Notes under the pieces: generated by a model
Databases searched by the model: none
Told to the model about the DNA's origin: nothing
What the model saw: the letters and a program-made list of their open reading frames with translations, nothing else
Translations under genes and position numbers: made by a program
From: Aquificota bacterium
Lineage (GTDB): Bacteria > Thermosulfidibacterota > Thermosulfidibacteria > Thermosulfidibacterales > B14-G1
Direction: 5' to 3'
DNA: 59,327 nt
Assembly (NCBI GenBank): GCA_015486015.1
Contig: WFSL01000001.1
Coordinates: 1-59,327, forward strand
In this document: one piece after another, positions 1-6,725 of the stretch
Layout of the letters: each line of letters starts with the position of its first letter
Numbering within the stretch: the first letter of the stretch is position 1

Positions 1-287
1 GCATACTCCGCCAGAAAGAGGGATACACCCAGGGAAAAGGGGATGGTGATAACCAGGGCCAGAAAGGAGGTGACCAGGGTTCCCACTATGAAAGGCAGGG
101 CGCCAAACTCATTGGTGATGGGGTTCCAGACGTCCTTTATCAAAAAGGAGAGACCGAAGGCCTTGATGGAGGGCCAGGACATGATCACCATGGTGACAAA
201 TCCGCCTGTGACCAAAAGAAGCACTGCAGTGGCCATGCCCATGGACAGGTATTCGAAGATCTGGTCTACCAGGGTTCCCTTTCTCAT
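1..287 (-). CDS. pstC: Phosphate ABC transporter permease PstC, N-terminal part
   Basis: Inner-membrane permease of the high-affinity phosphate importer PstSCAB. The reverse complement from the ATG at 285-287 reads MRKGTLVDQIFEYLSMGMAT and continues into a first membrane segment. It then has the SWPSIKAFGLSFL and WNPITNEFGALPFIVGTLVT regions typical of PstC, followed by the start of a second membrane segment. The gene runs off the left edge after about 95 codons. Its natural upstream partner pstS lies on the same strand at 6726-7790, with a cassette array in between. No good ribosome-binding site is seen before the ATG, so the start is tentative. Family call is from recognisable PstC sequence. 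Confidence 0.85.
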   Translation of the reverse strand, partial: MRKGTLVDQIFEYLSMGMATAVLLLVTGGFVTMVIMSWPSIKAFGLSFLIKDVWNPITNEFGALPFIVGTLVTSFLALVITIPFSLGVSLFLAEY

Positions 288-342
288 GGGGCCAATATAG
301 GTTGGGGAGTATTAAGGGATTGTTAAGGTCTCATCAAAAAAA

Positions 343-487
343 CATGAAGGCACCCCACCCCCATTTTCCCTTGCCCGGGGTGGTCCTCTAAGATAAATGT
401 ATAGATACTAATGATTTCTCCAGGGTGGGGGCAATAGACTGATGGTCGTTTCCAAGGGCAAGGGGGGCGCAAGTGACCAAGAAGAGT
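343..487 (+). repeat. Non-coding repeat, copy A
   Basis: About 145 bp that recurs with few differences at 4095-4243 (copy C); its first part also occurs at 3510-3560 (copy B). It contains CACCCC and GGGGTG arms able to form a terminator-like hairpin. There is no convincing coding frame. In copies A and C the repeat is followed, after a divergent stretch, by GTATGAACGAGTTA at a cassette boundary. The remainder of 288-609 holds nothing else I can name. Confidence 0.8.
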
Positions 488-525
488 ATTTGTGCGAAGC
501 AGTTATACCCCAAATCTGGACTGAT

Positions 526-561
526 ATACGCAATACTGCGTGTATGAACGAGTTATATGAC
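526..561 (+). other. Cassette boundary: hairpin plus attC R'-like core
   Basis: A short palindrome (526-545) is followed by GTATGAAC and the core GTTATAT (552-558). The first ten bases of the cassette, GTTATATGAC (552-561), are the exact reverse complement of GTCATATAAC (1299-1308), which opens the attC at the other end of the same cassette. In integron cassettes the start of a cassette and its own R'' core come from one site and are complementary, so this pairing is diagnostic. A matching left arm of this first site was not found. Confidence 0.6.
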
Positions 562-609
562 ATTGGGGATGAATGCTGGATAAAAAAGTAAATGTTGGAG
601 GAATCAAAT

Positions 610-1221
610 ATGCAAATGGGTTTCGAAAGATGGGCAGGAGAATACGAAAAAAATTACAGAAAAGATAACGTCTCTATACAATACAGAAGTAATGACGGAA
701 GGATAACAAATGAGTATTCTCCATATTTTGAATCAATTTCCAAGATTTTACGAGACAGGGGATACCTATTAGGAGAGGAATTTATAAGTATTTGTGAGTG
801 GAAGACCAGAAGACAAAGAAATAGGTATCAAGAAAATTCTGAGGAGGACATAAAACACATAACCACTCACATCACAACTATACATCCTACTAAGATAGAA
901 GATCAAGTACATAGTCTGACCTCTCTCAATGGCGTTGGTGTGCCAGTAGCATCAGCCATATTAACCATAATTTTCCCAGAGAATTATTGTGTGTTGGATT
1001 ATAGAGCATGGAGAGCTCTTCTTTGGGTAATGTCAAAACCATCTAGCTTTAATGACTATATCGAATTCTCAGAAATTATGGACAACTTTAGAAATTATGC
1101 ATCATTGAGTTCTTATAAGCATTACTTAGAGAAAATTAGAAATATAGCAAGGCAATATCATATGACCCCTCGGAAAATTGAGATGGCGCTGTGGATGTAT
1201 GATAAAAAGGTGGGAAATTAG
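610..1221 (+). CDS. Cassette-borne protein with helix-hairpin-helix-like motif
   Basis: A 203-aa protein of unknown function. Around the middle, LTSLNGVGVPVASAILTI followed by VLDYRAWRAL resembles the helix-hairpin-helix and following helix of HhH-GPD type DNA-binding or glycosylase-like folds. No catalytic Asp/Lys pair of a true glycosylase can be assigned. An upstream ATG at 592 exists, but GGAGG at 597-601 lies 8 nt before the ATG at 610, so 610 is the likely start. The gene is AT-rich compared with the chromosome and occupies the first cassette of the array, in the orientation expected relative to the attC downstream. Could be a DNA-repair or defence accessory protein; function is not established. 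Confidence 0.6.
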   Translation: MQMGFERWAGEYEKNYRKDNVSIQYRSNDGRITNEYSPYFESISKILRDRGYLLGEEFISICEWKTRRQRNRYQENSEEDIKHITTHITTIHPTKIEDQVHSLTSLNGVGVPVASAILTIIFPENYCVLDYRAWRALLWVMSKPSSFNDYIEFSEIMDNFRNYASLSSYKHYLEKIRNIARQYHMTPRKIEMALWMYDKKVGN

Positions 1222-1325
1222 ATGGATAAGATGAGAAAATTAAAAGCATTCACCCCCCACGCTTCGCAACCTTCGGTTGCTTGCCTCGCTACCGCTCGGT
1301 CATATAACAGGTGCGTGTCCGACTT

Positions 1326-2710
1326 GAGTTATAGTCAAATCTGGTGTATGGCATCTCAGGCGGCCTCCTGCTGAGGAACTTTGTTCTCTGCTATGCCATC
1401 TGTAAATTTTACACCCTGTACCACCTCCGGCAGTAGACGGTACCCACGTATCCTCTGCCATCTCTTCTGGGCACTCTGCCCCAGCTTGTAGACCATGGCC
1501 AGTATGGTGGCCCTGGATACGCATCCCCTGGTCTTGGCCGTCCTCAGCCTCACCGTGGCAAAGGTGGACTCTATAGGGTTGGTCGTCCTGATGTGCTGCC
1601 AGTGCTCCGCAGGAAAATCGTAGAAGGCCAGAAGTTCTTCCCGATCTTTCTGGAGGCACTTCACCGCCTTGGGATACTTGGCCTCATACTTGTCTATGAA
1701 AAGGTCAAAAGCCTTGTGGGCTTCTTTCCTGGTATCGGCCATCCAGATCTCGTGCAGGGCCTTCTTCACTTTGGGCTGGATGCTTTTCGGCACCTTGTTG
1801 AGCACATTGGCTGTCTTGTGCACCCAGCAGCGGTGCATCCTGGTCTCGGGATACACCCTGGCCAGGGCATTCCAGAATCCCATGGCCCCATCTCCTATGG
1901 CCAGCTTGGGGGCTGTGATGAGACCCCGGTATTTTAAGTCCAAAAGCACCTCATACCAGCTCTGCTCCGATTCCCGGTATCCATCTTCTATGGCAAGAAA
2001 CTCTTTTTCTCCTGTCTCTTTGGCACCGATGATCACCAGGATGCATTGCCTGGCATCATCAGACCTCACGTTGAAGTATATCCCATCAACCCATAGGTAC
2101 ACATACCTCTCTCCGGCAAGATCCCTTCTGCGCCACTCTTCGTATTCCCTCGTCCACTTCTCTTTGAGACGGCTGATGGTAGGCTGGGATAGCCCTCTGG
2201 CTTTATCTCCTAAAAGGGCTCCCAGGGCTTCGTGGAAGTCTCCCGTGGAGATGCCCTTGAGATACAGCCAGGGTAATACGTTCTCCACACTCTTTGTCTT
2301 TTTGATGTAAGGAGGAAGGAGAGATGAACGGAAGCAGATCCCCGAGCCGCTGCGGTCTCTGGTCCTGGGTACCTGAATCTGTACAGGGCCTAAGCCTGTT
2401 AATATCTCCCTGGCGGGTAAGTGGCCATTTCGCACCACAGCCCTGCGGCCTTTGGGATCGTATAGTTGTTCGTATTGTTCCAAAAACACCTCCAATTCAG
2501 CCTCTACAGCCTGCAGGAGCAGTTGCTGGGCTCCTTTCCTCAGTAATGCCGTCAGTTCATCCTCAAATTCCGCTGGCTTCTCAATGGATACTGCGCTATC
2601 TTTTCTCATGTGGCGTGTCCTCCTTTGCTGAGAGTGTTTTTGCTGATTTCACCTCAGCAGGATACGCCACCTTTTTCAATGAGCCCATACACCAGAAATG
2701 GTTATAGCTC
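1326..2710 (-). mobile_element. IS256-family insertion sequence, intact
   Basis: A 1385-bp element bounded by imperfect terminal inverted repeats (1326-1351 and 2685-2710, 21 of 26 positions identical, inner part CTGGTGTATGG perfect). It is flanked by a 9-bp direct repeat GTCCGACTT at 1317-1325 and 2711-2719, the target duplication; 8-9 bp is usual for IS256. It contains one intact transposase gene on the minus strand. It has landed inside an attC site. Sharp ends and perfect target duplication suggest a recent insertion. Confidence 0.95.
1356..2609 (-). CDS. IS256-family (Mutator-type) transposase
   Basis: A full-length 417-aa DDE transposase that catalyses cut-and-paste or copy-out transposition of its element. 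Family marks: an N-terminal helical region with FLEQYEQLYDPKGRRAVVRNG, the first catalytic Asp in LWVDGIYFNV, the second in LAIGDGAMGFW, the CxxH-type HRCWVHKTANVLNKVP motif, and the catalytic Glu in TNPIESTFATVRLRT. No frameshift is seen, so the element may be active. Starts at the ATG complementary to 2607-2609. It ends shortly before the left inverted repeat; the final residues QQEAA are echoed in a relic copy near 8350. Confidence 0.95.
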   Translation of the reverse strand: MRKDSAVSIEKPAEFEDELTALLRKGAQQLLLQAVEAELEVFLEQYEQLYDPKGRRAVVRNGHLPAREILTGLGPVQIQVPRTRDRSGSGICFRSSLLPPYIKKTKSVENVLPWLYLKGISTGDFHEALGALLGDKARGLSQPTISRLKEKWTREYEEWRRRDLAGERYVYLWVDGIYFNVRSDDARQCILVIIGAKETGEKEFLAIEDGYRESEQSWYEVLLDLKYRGLITAPKLAIGDGAMGFWNALARVYPETRMHRCWVHKTANVLNKVPKSIQPKVKKALHEIWMADTRKEAHKAFDLFIDKYEAKYPKAVKCLQKDREELLAFYDFPAEHWQHIRTTNPIESTFATVRLRTAKTRGCVSRATILAMVYKLGQSAQKRWQRIRGYRLLPEVVQGVKFTDGIAENKVPQQEAA

Positions 2711-2805
2711 GTCCGACTTCGCTAACGCTCCTTCCCAATCCCTCGCTTCGCTCGGAACTTTGGATATGCCCCAGCCGTTATATAAAATGGTGGAAAGGTG
2801 ATAAT

Positions 2806-3093
2806 ATGAAGATAGATATAGAGGAGCTAAAACAGAAAATTCTCCCCATTTTACAACGCTATGGAGTCAAAAGGGCAGGGTTGTTTGGCTCTTATGTTCG
2901 AGGGGATATGAGGGAGGATAGCGATATTGATATATTAGTGGAAATCGAGAAGGACATCAGTTTGCTCGACTTTGCAGGTCTTAAACTGGAAATTGAGGAG
3001 GCATTAGGGACAAAAGTAGATTTGGTAGAGTACAATACGGTCAAACCTCTTCTTAGAGAGAGGATTTTAAAAGAACAGGTTGTAATTCTATGA
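2806..3093 (+). CDS. Minimal nucleotidyltransferase antitoxin (MntA-like)
   Basis: A 95-aa MNT-domain protein. [20 protein letters not shown] holds the GS-x10-DxD signature of the DNA polymerase beta-like nucleotidyltransferase fold, with metal-binding Asp residues. In characterised MNT/HepT pairs the antitoxin AMPylates a Tyr next to the HepT active site and so neutralises the RNase toxin. It overlaps the HepT-like gene by ATGA (3090-3093). A longer frame exists upstream, but it runs through the attC site; the ATG at 2806 follows an AGGTG ribosome-binding site. Sits directly after an attC core, as a cassette gene should. Confidence 0.85.
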   Translation: MKIDIEELKQKILPILQRYGVKRAGLFGSYVRGDMREDSDIDILVEIEKDISLLDFAGLKLEIEEALGTKVDLVEYNTVKPLLRERILKEQVVIL

Positions 3094-3392
3094 AAAGAGA
3101 CATACGGATATATATTGAGGACATTTTAGAATGCGTTGCGAAAATAGAAGAATACACAAGAGAAATTACCGAAAATGACTTTTATGAGAATACTCAGGTA
3201 CAGGATGCTGTTTTAAGACGATTGGAGATTATAGGTGAGGCCGTAAAGAATATTCCGCAGGAGTTTAGAGACAGATATCCTGAAATACCATGGAAAAAGA
3301 TTGCAGGAATGAGAGACATTCTAATTCACGAATACTTTGGGGTAAATTTAAAGCGGACTTGGAAAGTTGTAAAGAGGATATTTTCGACTTGA
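3090..3392 (+). CDS. HepT-like HEPN toxin (DUF86), C-terminus frameshifted
   Basis: A 100-aa HEPN-family protein, partner of the MNT gene it overlaps. It has the RX4HXY RNase motif in [13 protein letters not shown], so the catalytic region is present. The frame stops at 3390-3392 after [10 protein letters not shown]. One base earlier, the other frame continues as [20 protein letters not shown] to a TAA at 3440-3442, which is the C-terminal helix expected for HepT. A single missing A in the run near 3371-3374 explains this. The toxin is therefore either truncated or the product of a sequence error. AT-rich cassette gene. Confidence 0.8.
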   Translation: MKRDIRIYIEDILECVAKIEEYTREITENDFYENTQVQDAVLRRLEIIGEAVKNIPQEFRDRYPEIPWKKIAGMRDILIHEYFGVNLKRTWKVVKRIFST

Positions 3393-3470
3393 GGGCAAAA
3401 ATACTGAAAGTGAAGGAAGAGCTGAAGGAGAACAATGGTTAATAAGATTTGTACCGCCACTTCACATGAC

Positions 3471-3560
3471 AGAGCGTATCTGGCCATGCGCCTTCGGCAT
3501 TCCGCAAACCATGAACGCACCCCGCTTCTTTTCCAGGGGTGGTTTTAGATAAGGATACAA
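3471..3560 (+). repeat. attC-like left arm plus repeat copy B (degenerate)
   Basis: AGAGCGTATCTGGCCATGCG followed by CCTTCGGCATTCCG and the CATGAACGCACCCC start of the array repeat. It matches the left part of the long site at 4046-4110 and, more distantly, the left arm of the site at 6540. A clear R'' core is not present (the expected position reads ATGACAG) and there is no right arm. The CACCCC...GGGGTGGTTTT hairpin at 3518-3545 could terminate the upstream transcript. Probably a decayed cassette junction. Confidence 0.45.
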
Positions 3561-3574
3561 AGGGGGATAAGACC

Positions 3575-3763
3575 ATGTATGAAAAGGAAATCGAGCATAA
3601 AATGCGGGAGCTTCCTGAAGATTTGAGGAGGGAGGTTTTAGATTACGTCGAGTTCCTGCTAAAGAAGTACAAGGGCAAAGAGATTGGGAAGAGGAAGTTT
3701 AAGTTCGACTGGGAAGGTGGCTTATCGGAAATACGGGATAAATTTACTTCTATTGAATTGTAA
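3575..3763 (+). CDS. VapB-type antitoxin (DUF2281-like), prematurely stopped
   Basis: A 62-aa protein MYEKEIEHKMRELPEDLRRE... followed by VLDYVEFLLKKYKGK, the pattern of DUF2281/VapB-like antitoxins paired with PIN toxins. The frame ends in TAA at 3761-3763. If that codon were CAA, it would continue LQHKALEWR and stop at 3785-3787 in a TAATG overlap with the next gene. That is the usual antitoxin-toxin junction, so a C-to-T nonsense change is likely. Start at 3575 chosen because the upstream part of the open frame lies in the repeat. Confidence 0.6.
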   Translation: MYEKEIEHKMRELPEDLRREVLDYVEFLLKKYKGKEIGKRKFKFDWEGGLSEIRDKFTSIEL

Positions 3764-3786
3764 CACAAAGCTCTGGAGTGGAGATA

Positions 3787-4042
3787 ATGTTCCTGGTGGA
3801 TACAAATATATTCCTAGAAATACTTCTGAAACCAGAGATTTATTGAAGGCATTATTCCCAATACCAAACTTCTCTCATTACCGATGGAACTGTATAGAGA
3901 GGTTACAAACGTTAGTAAAAGCCTGAATTTAGATTTTGATGACGTTTATCAGTATAGCGTGGCTAAATATTATGGATTGAAATTGGCTACAATGTACAGG
4001 GATTTTGAGAGGATAAAAGATGTGGAAATCGTATTCTTATAG
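3787..4042 (+). pseudogene. VapC-like PIN toxin, internally deleted
   Basis: It begins MFLVDTNIFLEILLKPEIY, a clear PIN-domain N-terminus with its first catalytic Asp, then meets TGA at about 3844. The C-terminal part reappears downstream as ELYREVTNVSKSLNLDFDDV and YQYSVAKYYGLKLAT...DFERIKDVEIVFL, ending at TAG 4040-4042; it carries the late PIN acidic residues. About 70 central residues are missing and the frame is shifted. Together with the nonsense-mutated antitoxin upstream this is a dead VapBC cassette. Confidence 0.65.
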
Positions 4043-4045
4043 GAC

Positions 4046-4415
4046 GTCTCCTAATAGAGCGTATCTGGCTATGCACCTTCGGCATTCCGTAAACCATGAA
4101 GGCACCCCAGCCCTATTTTCCCTTGCCCGGGGTGGTCCTTTAAGATAAATGTATAAACACTAATGACTTTGTCCAAGGTGGGGGGCCAATAGACTGATGG
4201 TCGTTTGTGAGGGTAAAGGCGGGGAACAAGTGACCAAGAAGACTTGCCCTATTCATGGGAGAAGTATGGAAAAGTATGCTGATGCACATTCGCCAGGCCT
4301 CAGTTTCGCCACACGCCCACTGTGGCAAACATAGGGATGTATATGCGAATAGTTCGCATATCTTCCATGTTCGGCAGTGTATCCGAACGGCTCGGGTATG
4401 AACGAGTTAGGCGAC
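4046..4415 (+). other. Long attC-like region between cassettes 3 and 4
   Basis: The left end GTCTCCTAAT (4046-4055) and right end GTTAGGCGAC (4406-4415) are near-complementary (8 of 10). They are the expected R'' and R' positions: degenerate TCCTAAT and perfect GTTAGGC. TATCTG near the left end can pair with CGGGTA near the right end. At 370 bp it is much longer than a usual attC because it contains the 145-bp repeat and a second palindrome ATATGCGAA-TAG-TTCGCATAT (4341-4361). It may be an attC plus a gene-less cassette. The right end exactly matches, in reverse complement, the start of the next attC at 5685-5694. Confidence 0.5.
4095..4243 (+). repeat. Non-coding repeat, copy C
   Basis: Second full copy of the 145-bp repeat at 343-487, in the same orientation, lying inside the long attC-like region. 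Both copies start at CATGAAGGCACCCC and end at TGACCAAGAAG. No coding potential is visible. Function unknown; it may carry a terminator and a promoter for the following cassette. Confidence 0.8.
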
Positions 4416-4438
4416 ATTACATGCTGTAGGGGTGGTAA

Positions 4439-5671
4439 ATGATGGAAATTGACCCAAGAAAAAATGGTATTCACTCATTAGCAGAAGCTCTTCGAGCCTT
4501 TAAAAAGTTCCACGAAGATCCAAACGATGTCTTTGCTCTAAAAGATTCAATCCTACGAACACATCATGCCTTAGAAACTCTGTTTAAACATATCTTATAT
4601 CAAATAAATCCTGTATTGTTAGTTGGTGAAAAAATCAAGGTTAAAGAAGTCGTAGAGGGATACAATAAATGGTTTAGAGGAGAAGTGGCAACACCTTTGG
4701 ATGAGCTATGGACTATAACCCTTGAAGATGCTATTAAACGTCTCCAAGAGCTTAAATTGCTAAAGGAATTAGATGAAAGTGAGCGCGAAGTTTTCCTCAA
4801 AGCTATAGGTGAATTAACACAATATAGAAACAGCCTGCAACATTTAGGATTAAGAACTGATCCTGACAGGATAGGGCGAATTTTGGGGGTTGTAATACCC
4901 AGAGCAATAGAAGTATTAGAGAGAACGGATTCCCATTTAATAGACGATTTATCTAAAATTATGCCAGAAGCTCCAAATATAATTAATCTTCTTAGGTATA
5001 ATTACGATAATCTAATTAGAGAAACTATCCAGTTTTTCAAAGGATGCACATTCAACGATCAAACCTTAAGACTGAAGATAATAGACCATGGTAAAGTAGG
5101 AGCTCCTCCGTATATGCCTAACTTAATAGCTGAAGGTTTTTTTAATCTTAATCTTGATGTACATGATCTTATAGGATTTGGATCGGGGGGTAAAGGTCCA
5201 TATAAGGCTGAAGTACGTATGAGTCAACCCAATTTTAAAGAAGATAGAAAGCTTCCAAATCATGGGATTGCAGAAGGGTCGCTGGAATTTGAAGCAGATA
5301 TAAAGGTTGATAAAGCTAAAGGGTATTTGATCTTACCAAACGCTGAAGAAAAGATACCAGTATTGAGAGATTTGGTAGTTATAATTAAAGCTCATCTTGA
5401 TTACAATGCAGAGGCTTTAATGACAGATTGGCATTACGATTGTATGAGAATTCTTCAAGCAAAAGGAGAACTAAATGTCAATCTTACTTCAGTTCCAAAA
5501 GGCTATAAAAGTGAAGAAATTGAATTGATTGGACGGTATCAATCAACCTTAAATGAAGAAAATGCATCTTTTAGACTCCATGCTTTCCTTGAACCTGATG
5601 GCTCTTTAAAGGATGGGCCAATACATTTAGAATGGATTATGAATACCATGGGAGATGTTGAATTTATATGA
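4439..5671 (+). CDS. Cassette-borne 410-aa protein with RX4H HEPN-like motif
   Basis: I do not recognise a named family. The N-terminal 150 residues are helical; a long helical pair (FALKDSILRTHHALETLFKH) is followed by YRNSLQHLG. This contains R-x4-H in the R-N-x3-H form used by HEPN ribonucleases and defence proteins. The C-terminal half, from about residue 200, is rich in beta-type sequence with no known catalytic motif. Length 410 aa; ATG at 4439 or 4442 after AGGGGTGG. AT-rich compared with its chromosomal surroundings, single gene in its cassette, with an attC 16 nt after the stop. A toxin or abortive-infection role is an inference only. Confidence 0.6.
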   Translation: MMEIDPRKNGIHSLAEALRAFKKFHEDPNDVFALKDSILRTHHALETLFKHILYQINPVLLVGEKIKVKEVVEGYNKWFRGEVATPLDELWTITLEDAIKRLQELKLLKELDESEREVFLKAIGELTQYRNSLQHLGLRTDPDRIGRILGVVIPRAIEVLERTDSHLIDDLSKIMPEAPNIINLLRYNYDNLIRETIQFFKGCTFNDQTLRLKIIDHGKVGAPPYMPNLIAEGFFNLNLDVHDLIGFGSGGKGPYKAEVRMSQPNFKEDRKLPNHGIAEGSLEFEADIKVDKAKGYLILPNAEEKIPVLRDLVVIIKAHLDYNAEALMTDWHYDCMRILQAKGELNVNLTSVPKGYKSEEIELIGRYQSTLNEENASFRLHAFLEPDGSLKDGPIHLEWIMNTMGDVEFI

Positions 5672-5687
5672 ATGTCTATGTAACGTC

Positions 5688-5775
5688 GCCTAACAGGTGC
5701 ATATCCGACTTTGCTGACGCTTCGTTCAAATTCCTCGCTCCGCTCAGAACTTCGAATATGCCCGGAACGTTAAGC
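5688..5775 (+). other. attC recombination site 4 (intact)
   Basis: An 88-bp site with consensus R'' core GCCTAAC (5688-5694, RYYYAAC) and R' core GTTAAGC (5769-5775, GTTRRRY). The inner arms GCATATCC and GAATATGC pair, and the centre is an imperfect palindrome, so the bottom strand can fold into the hairpin that integron integrases recombine. It lies 16 bp after the stop of the 410-aa gene. The ten bases GTCGCCTAAC at 5685-5694 are the exact reverse complement of the cassette's first ten bases at 4406-4415. Confidence 0.8.
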
Positions 5776-5813
5776 GACAAGCAGAAAAACAGAAATAGAT
5801 ATTTGAGATATCA

Positions 5814-6143
5814 ATGAATGGTGAAATTATGGAGATAAAGGAGTTGCTTGAAGAACTTAAAAAAGAAATTGAAAAGCTATATGGTGACAGATTAAAGAAA
5901 ATTATACTTTATGGATCACATGCGAGGGGTGATTTTACTGAAAAATCAGATATAGATTTACTAATCGTTCTTAAAGGCAAAGTAGTTCCTGGAAGAGAAA
6001 TTGATAGGATGATTGATATAATTACAGAAATAAACCTGAAATATGGTGTGCTAATATCAGTTTATCCGGTTTCGGAGGAAGACTACAAAAAGGTTAACAG
6101 TCCACTGCTCATAAATGTGCGAAGAGAAGGCGTGCAAGCATGA
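5814..6143 (+). CDS. Minimal nucleotidyltransferase antitoxin, second MNT
   Basis: A 109-aa MNT-domain protein. ILYGSHARGDFTEKSDIDLL contains the GS-x10-DxD catalytic signature. It is distinct in sequence from the first MNT of the array (2806-3093) and pairs with a different HEPN subtype. An ATGA overlap (6140-6143) couples it to the downstream HEPN gene. An alternative start is the ATG at 5829. It begins 38 bp after an attC core. Expected role: antitoxin that modifies or masks the HEPN partner. Confidence 0.85.
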   Translation: MNGEIMEIKELLEELKKEIEKLYGDRLKKIILYGSHARGDFTEKSDIDLLIVLKGKVVPGREIDRMIDIITEINLKYGVLISVYPVSEEDYKKVNSPLLINVRREGVQA

Positions 6144-6526
6144 AAGAGATAAAATCTTTGATAGAGAGAGCGGAGAAATACCTAAGGAGTGCTGAAGTAC
6201 TTCTTGGGGAAGAGGACTACGAATCTTCTGTTTCAAGAACATACTATGCTATGTTTTATTCGGCACAAGCCATGCTGCTTACAAAGAATTTATCATTTTC
6301 ATCTCACAAAGGCGTAATCTCTGCTTTTGGAGAACATTTTGTAAAAACAGGTGTTTTCCCAAAGGAGATGGGCAGAGAACTAAACAGAGCATTTGAGAAA
6401 AGACAATTAGGAGATTACGAATACACTTTCGTGATATCGAGGGCGGAAGCAGAAGAAATGCTTGAGAGTGGAAAGAAGTTTTTGGAAAGAATAGTCAAAC
6501 ATTTAAAGGAGAAAAAGATACTATGA
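6140..6526 (+). CDS. HEPN-domain protein (UPF0332-like), toxin partner
   Basis: A 128-aa all-helical HEPN protein of the UPF0332 type. Family marks are SVSRTYYAMFYSAQAMLLTK, SSHKGVISAFGEHFVKTG and the KRQLGDYEY segment. The classical RX4-6H RNase motif is not obvious, which is common in this subgroup, so activity cannot be read from the sequence. Overlaps the MNT gene by four bases and is followed after 13 bp by the R'' core of the last attC. Complete, no frameshift seen. Confidence 0.85.
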   Translation: MKEIKSLIERAEKYLRSAEVLLGEEDYESSVSRTYYAMFYSAQAMLLTKNLSFSSHKGVISAFGEHFVKTGVFPKEMGRELNRAFEKRQLGDYEYTFVISRAEAEEMLESGKKFLERIVKHLKEKKIL

Positions 6527-6539
6527 AATACTGTTTGTC

Positions 6540-6626
6540 GCCTAACAGAGCTTATCTGGCTTCGTGTCTTCGTCACTCCGTCCAGATCCTGCTCCGCAAA
6601 CTTCAGATACCCACTGGACGTTATGT
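6540..6626 (+). other. attC recombination site 5 (last of the array)
   Basis: R'' core GCCTAAC at 6540-6546 and R' core GTTATGT at 6620-6626 (one deviation from GTTRRRY). The arms TATCTG (left) and CAGATA (right) pair, and the total length is 87 bp. The ten bases GTCGCCTAAC at 6537-6546 match the reverse complement of the cassette's first ten bases GTTAAGCGAC (5769-5778) at nine positions. Beyond it the sequence runs into the pstS terminator, so this is the right edge of the array. Confidence 0.75.
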
Positions 6627-6682
6627 GCTTTGACACTATAAATTTGGAATTTGGGCTTCAGGTCGAGGTTTTGAGGGGATAC

Positions 6683-6709
6683 TGGCCTCCCCTTTAAAGG
6701 GGGAGGCCA
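6683..6709 (-). terminator. Hairpin downstream of pstS
   Basis: TGGCCTCCCC and GGGGAGGCCA arms with a CTTTAAAG centre form a strong stem. It lies 17 bp after the pstS stop on the minus strand. There is no clear T-run, so it may be an mRNA-stabilising hairpin between pstS and the former pstC rather than a strict terminator. Confidence 0.55.
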
Positions 6710-6725
6710 GGTGGAAAGGAGCTGT

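Larger units (their letters stand above)
1302..2783 (+). other. attC-like site 1, interrupted by an IS256-family element
   Basis: R'' core ATATAAC at 1302-1308 and R' core GTTATAT at 2777-2783. Removing the insertion (1326-2719: IS plus one target copy) restores a site of about 88 bp. It closely matches the intact site at 5688-5775: shared AACAGGTGC, TCCGACTT, CCTCGCT, CGCTCGGAACTT-like and ATATGCCC blocks in the same order. The arms GCGTGTCC and GGATATGC can pair, using two G-T wobbles. The stretch 1256-1301 just upstream resembles the central palindrome of these sites and may be a remnant. Confidence 0.7.

Noticed and set aside
312-330. GTTAAGG at 322-328 as the left attC core of the array
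   Set aside because: It does not fit GTTRRRY and no paired R'' core or stem arms are nearby, so the left edge of the array remains undefined.
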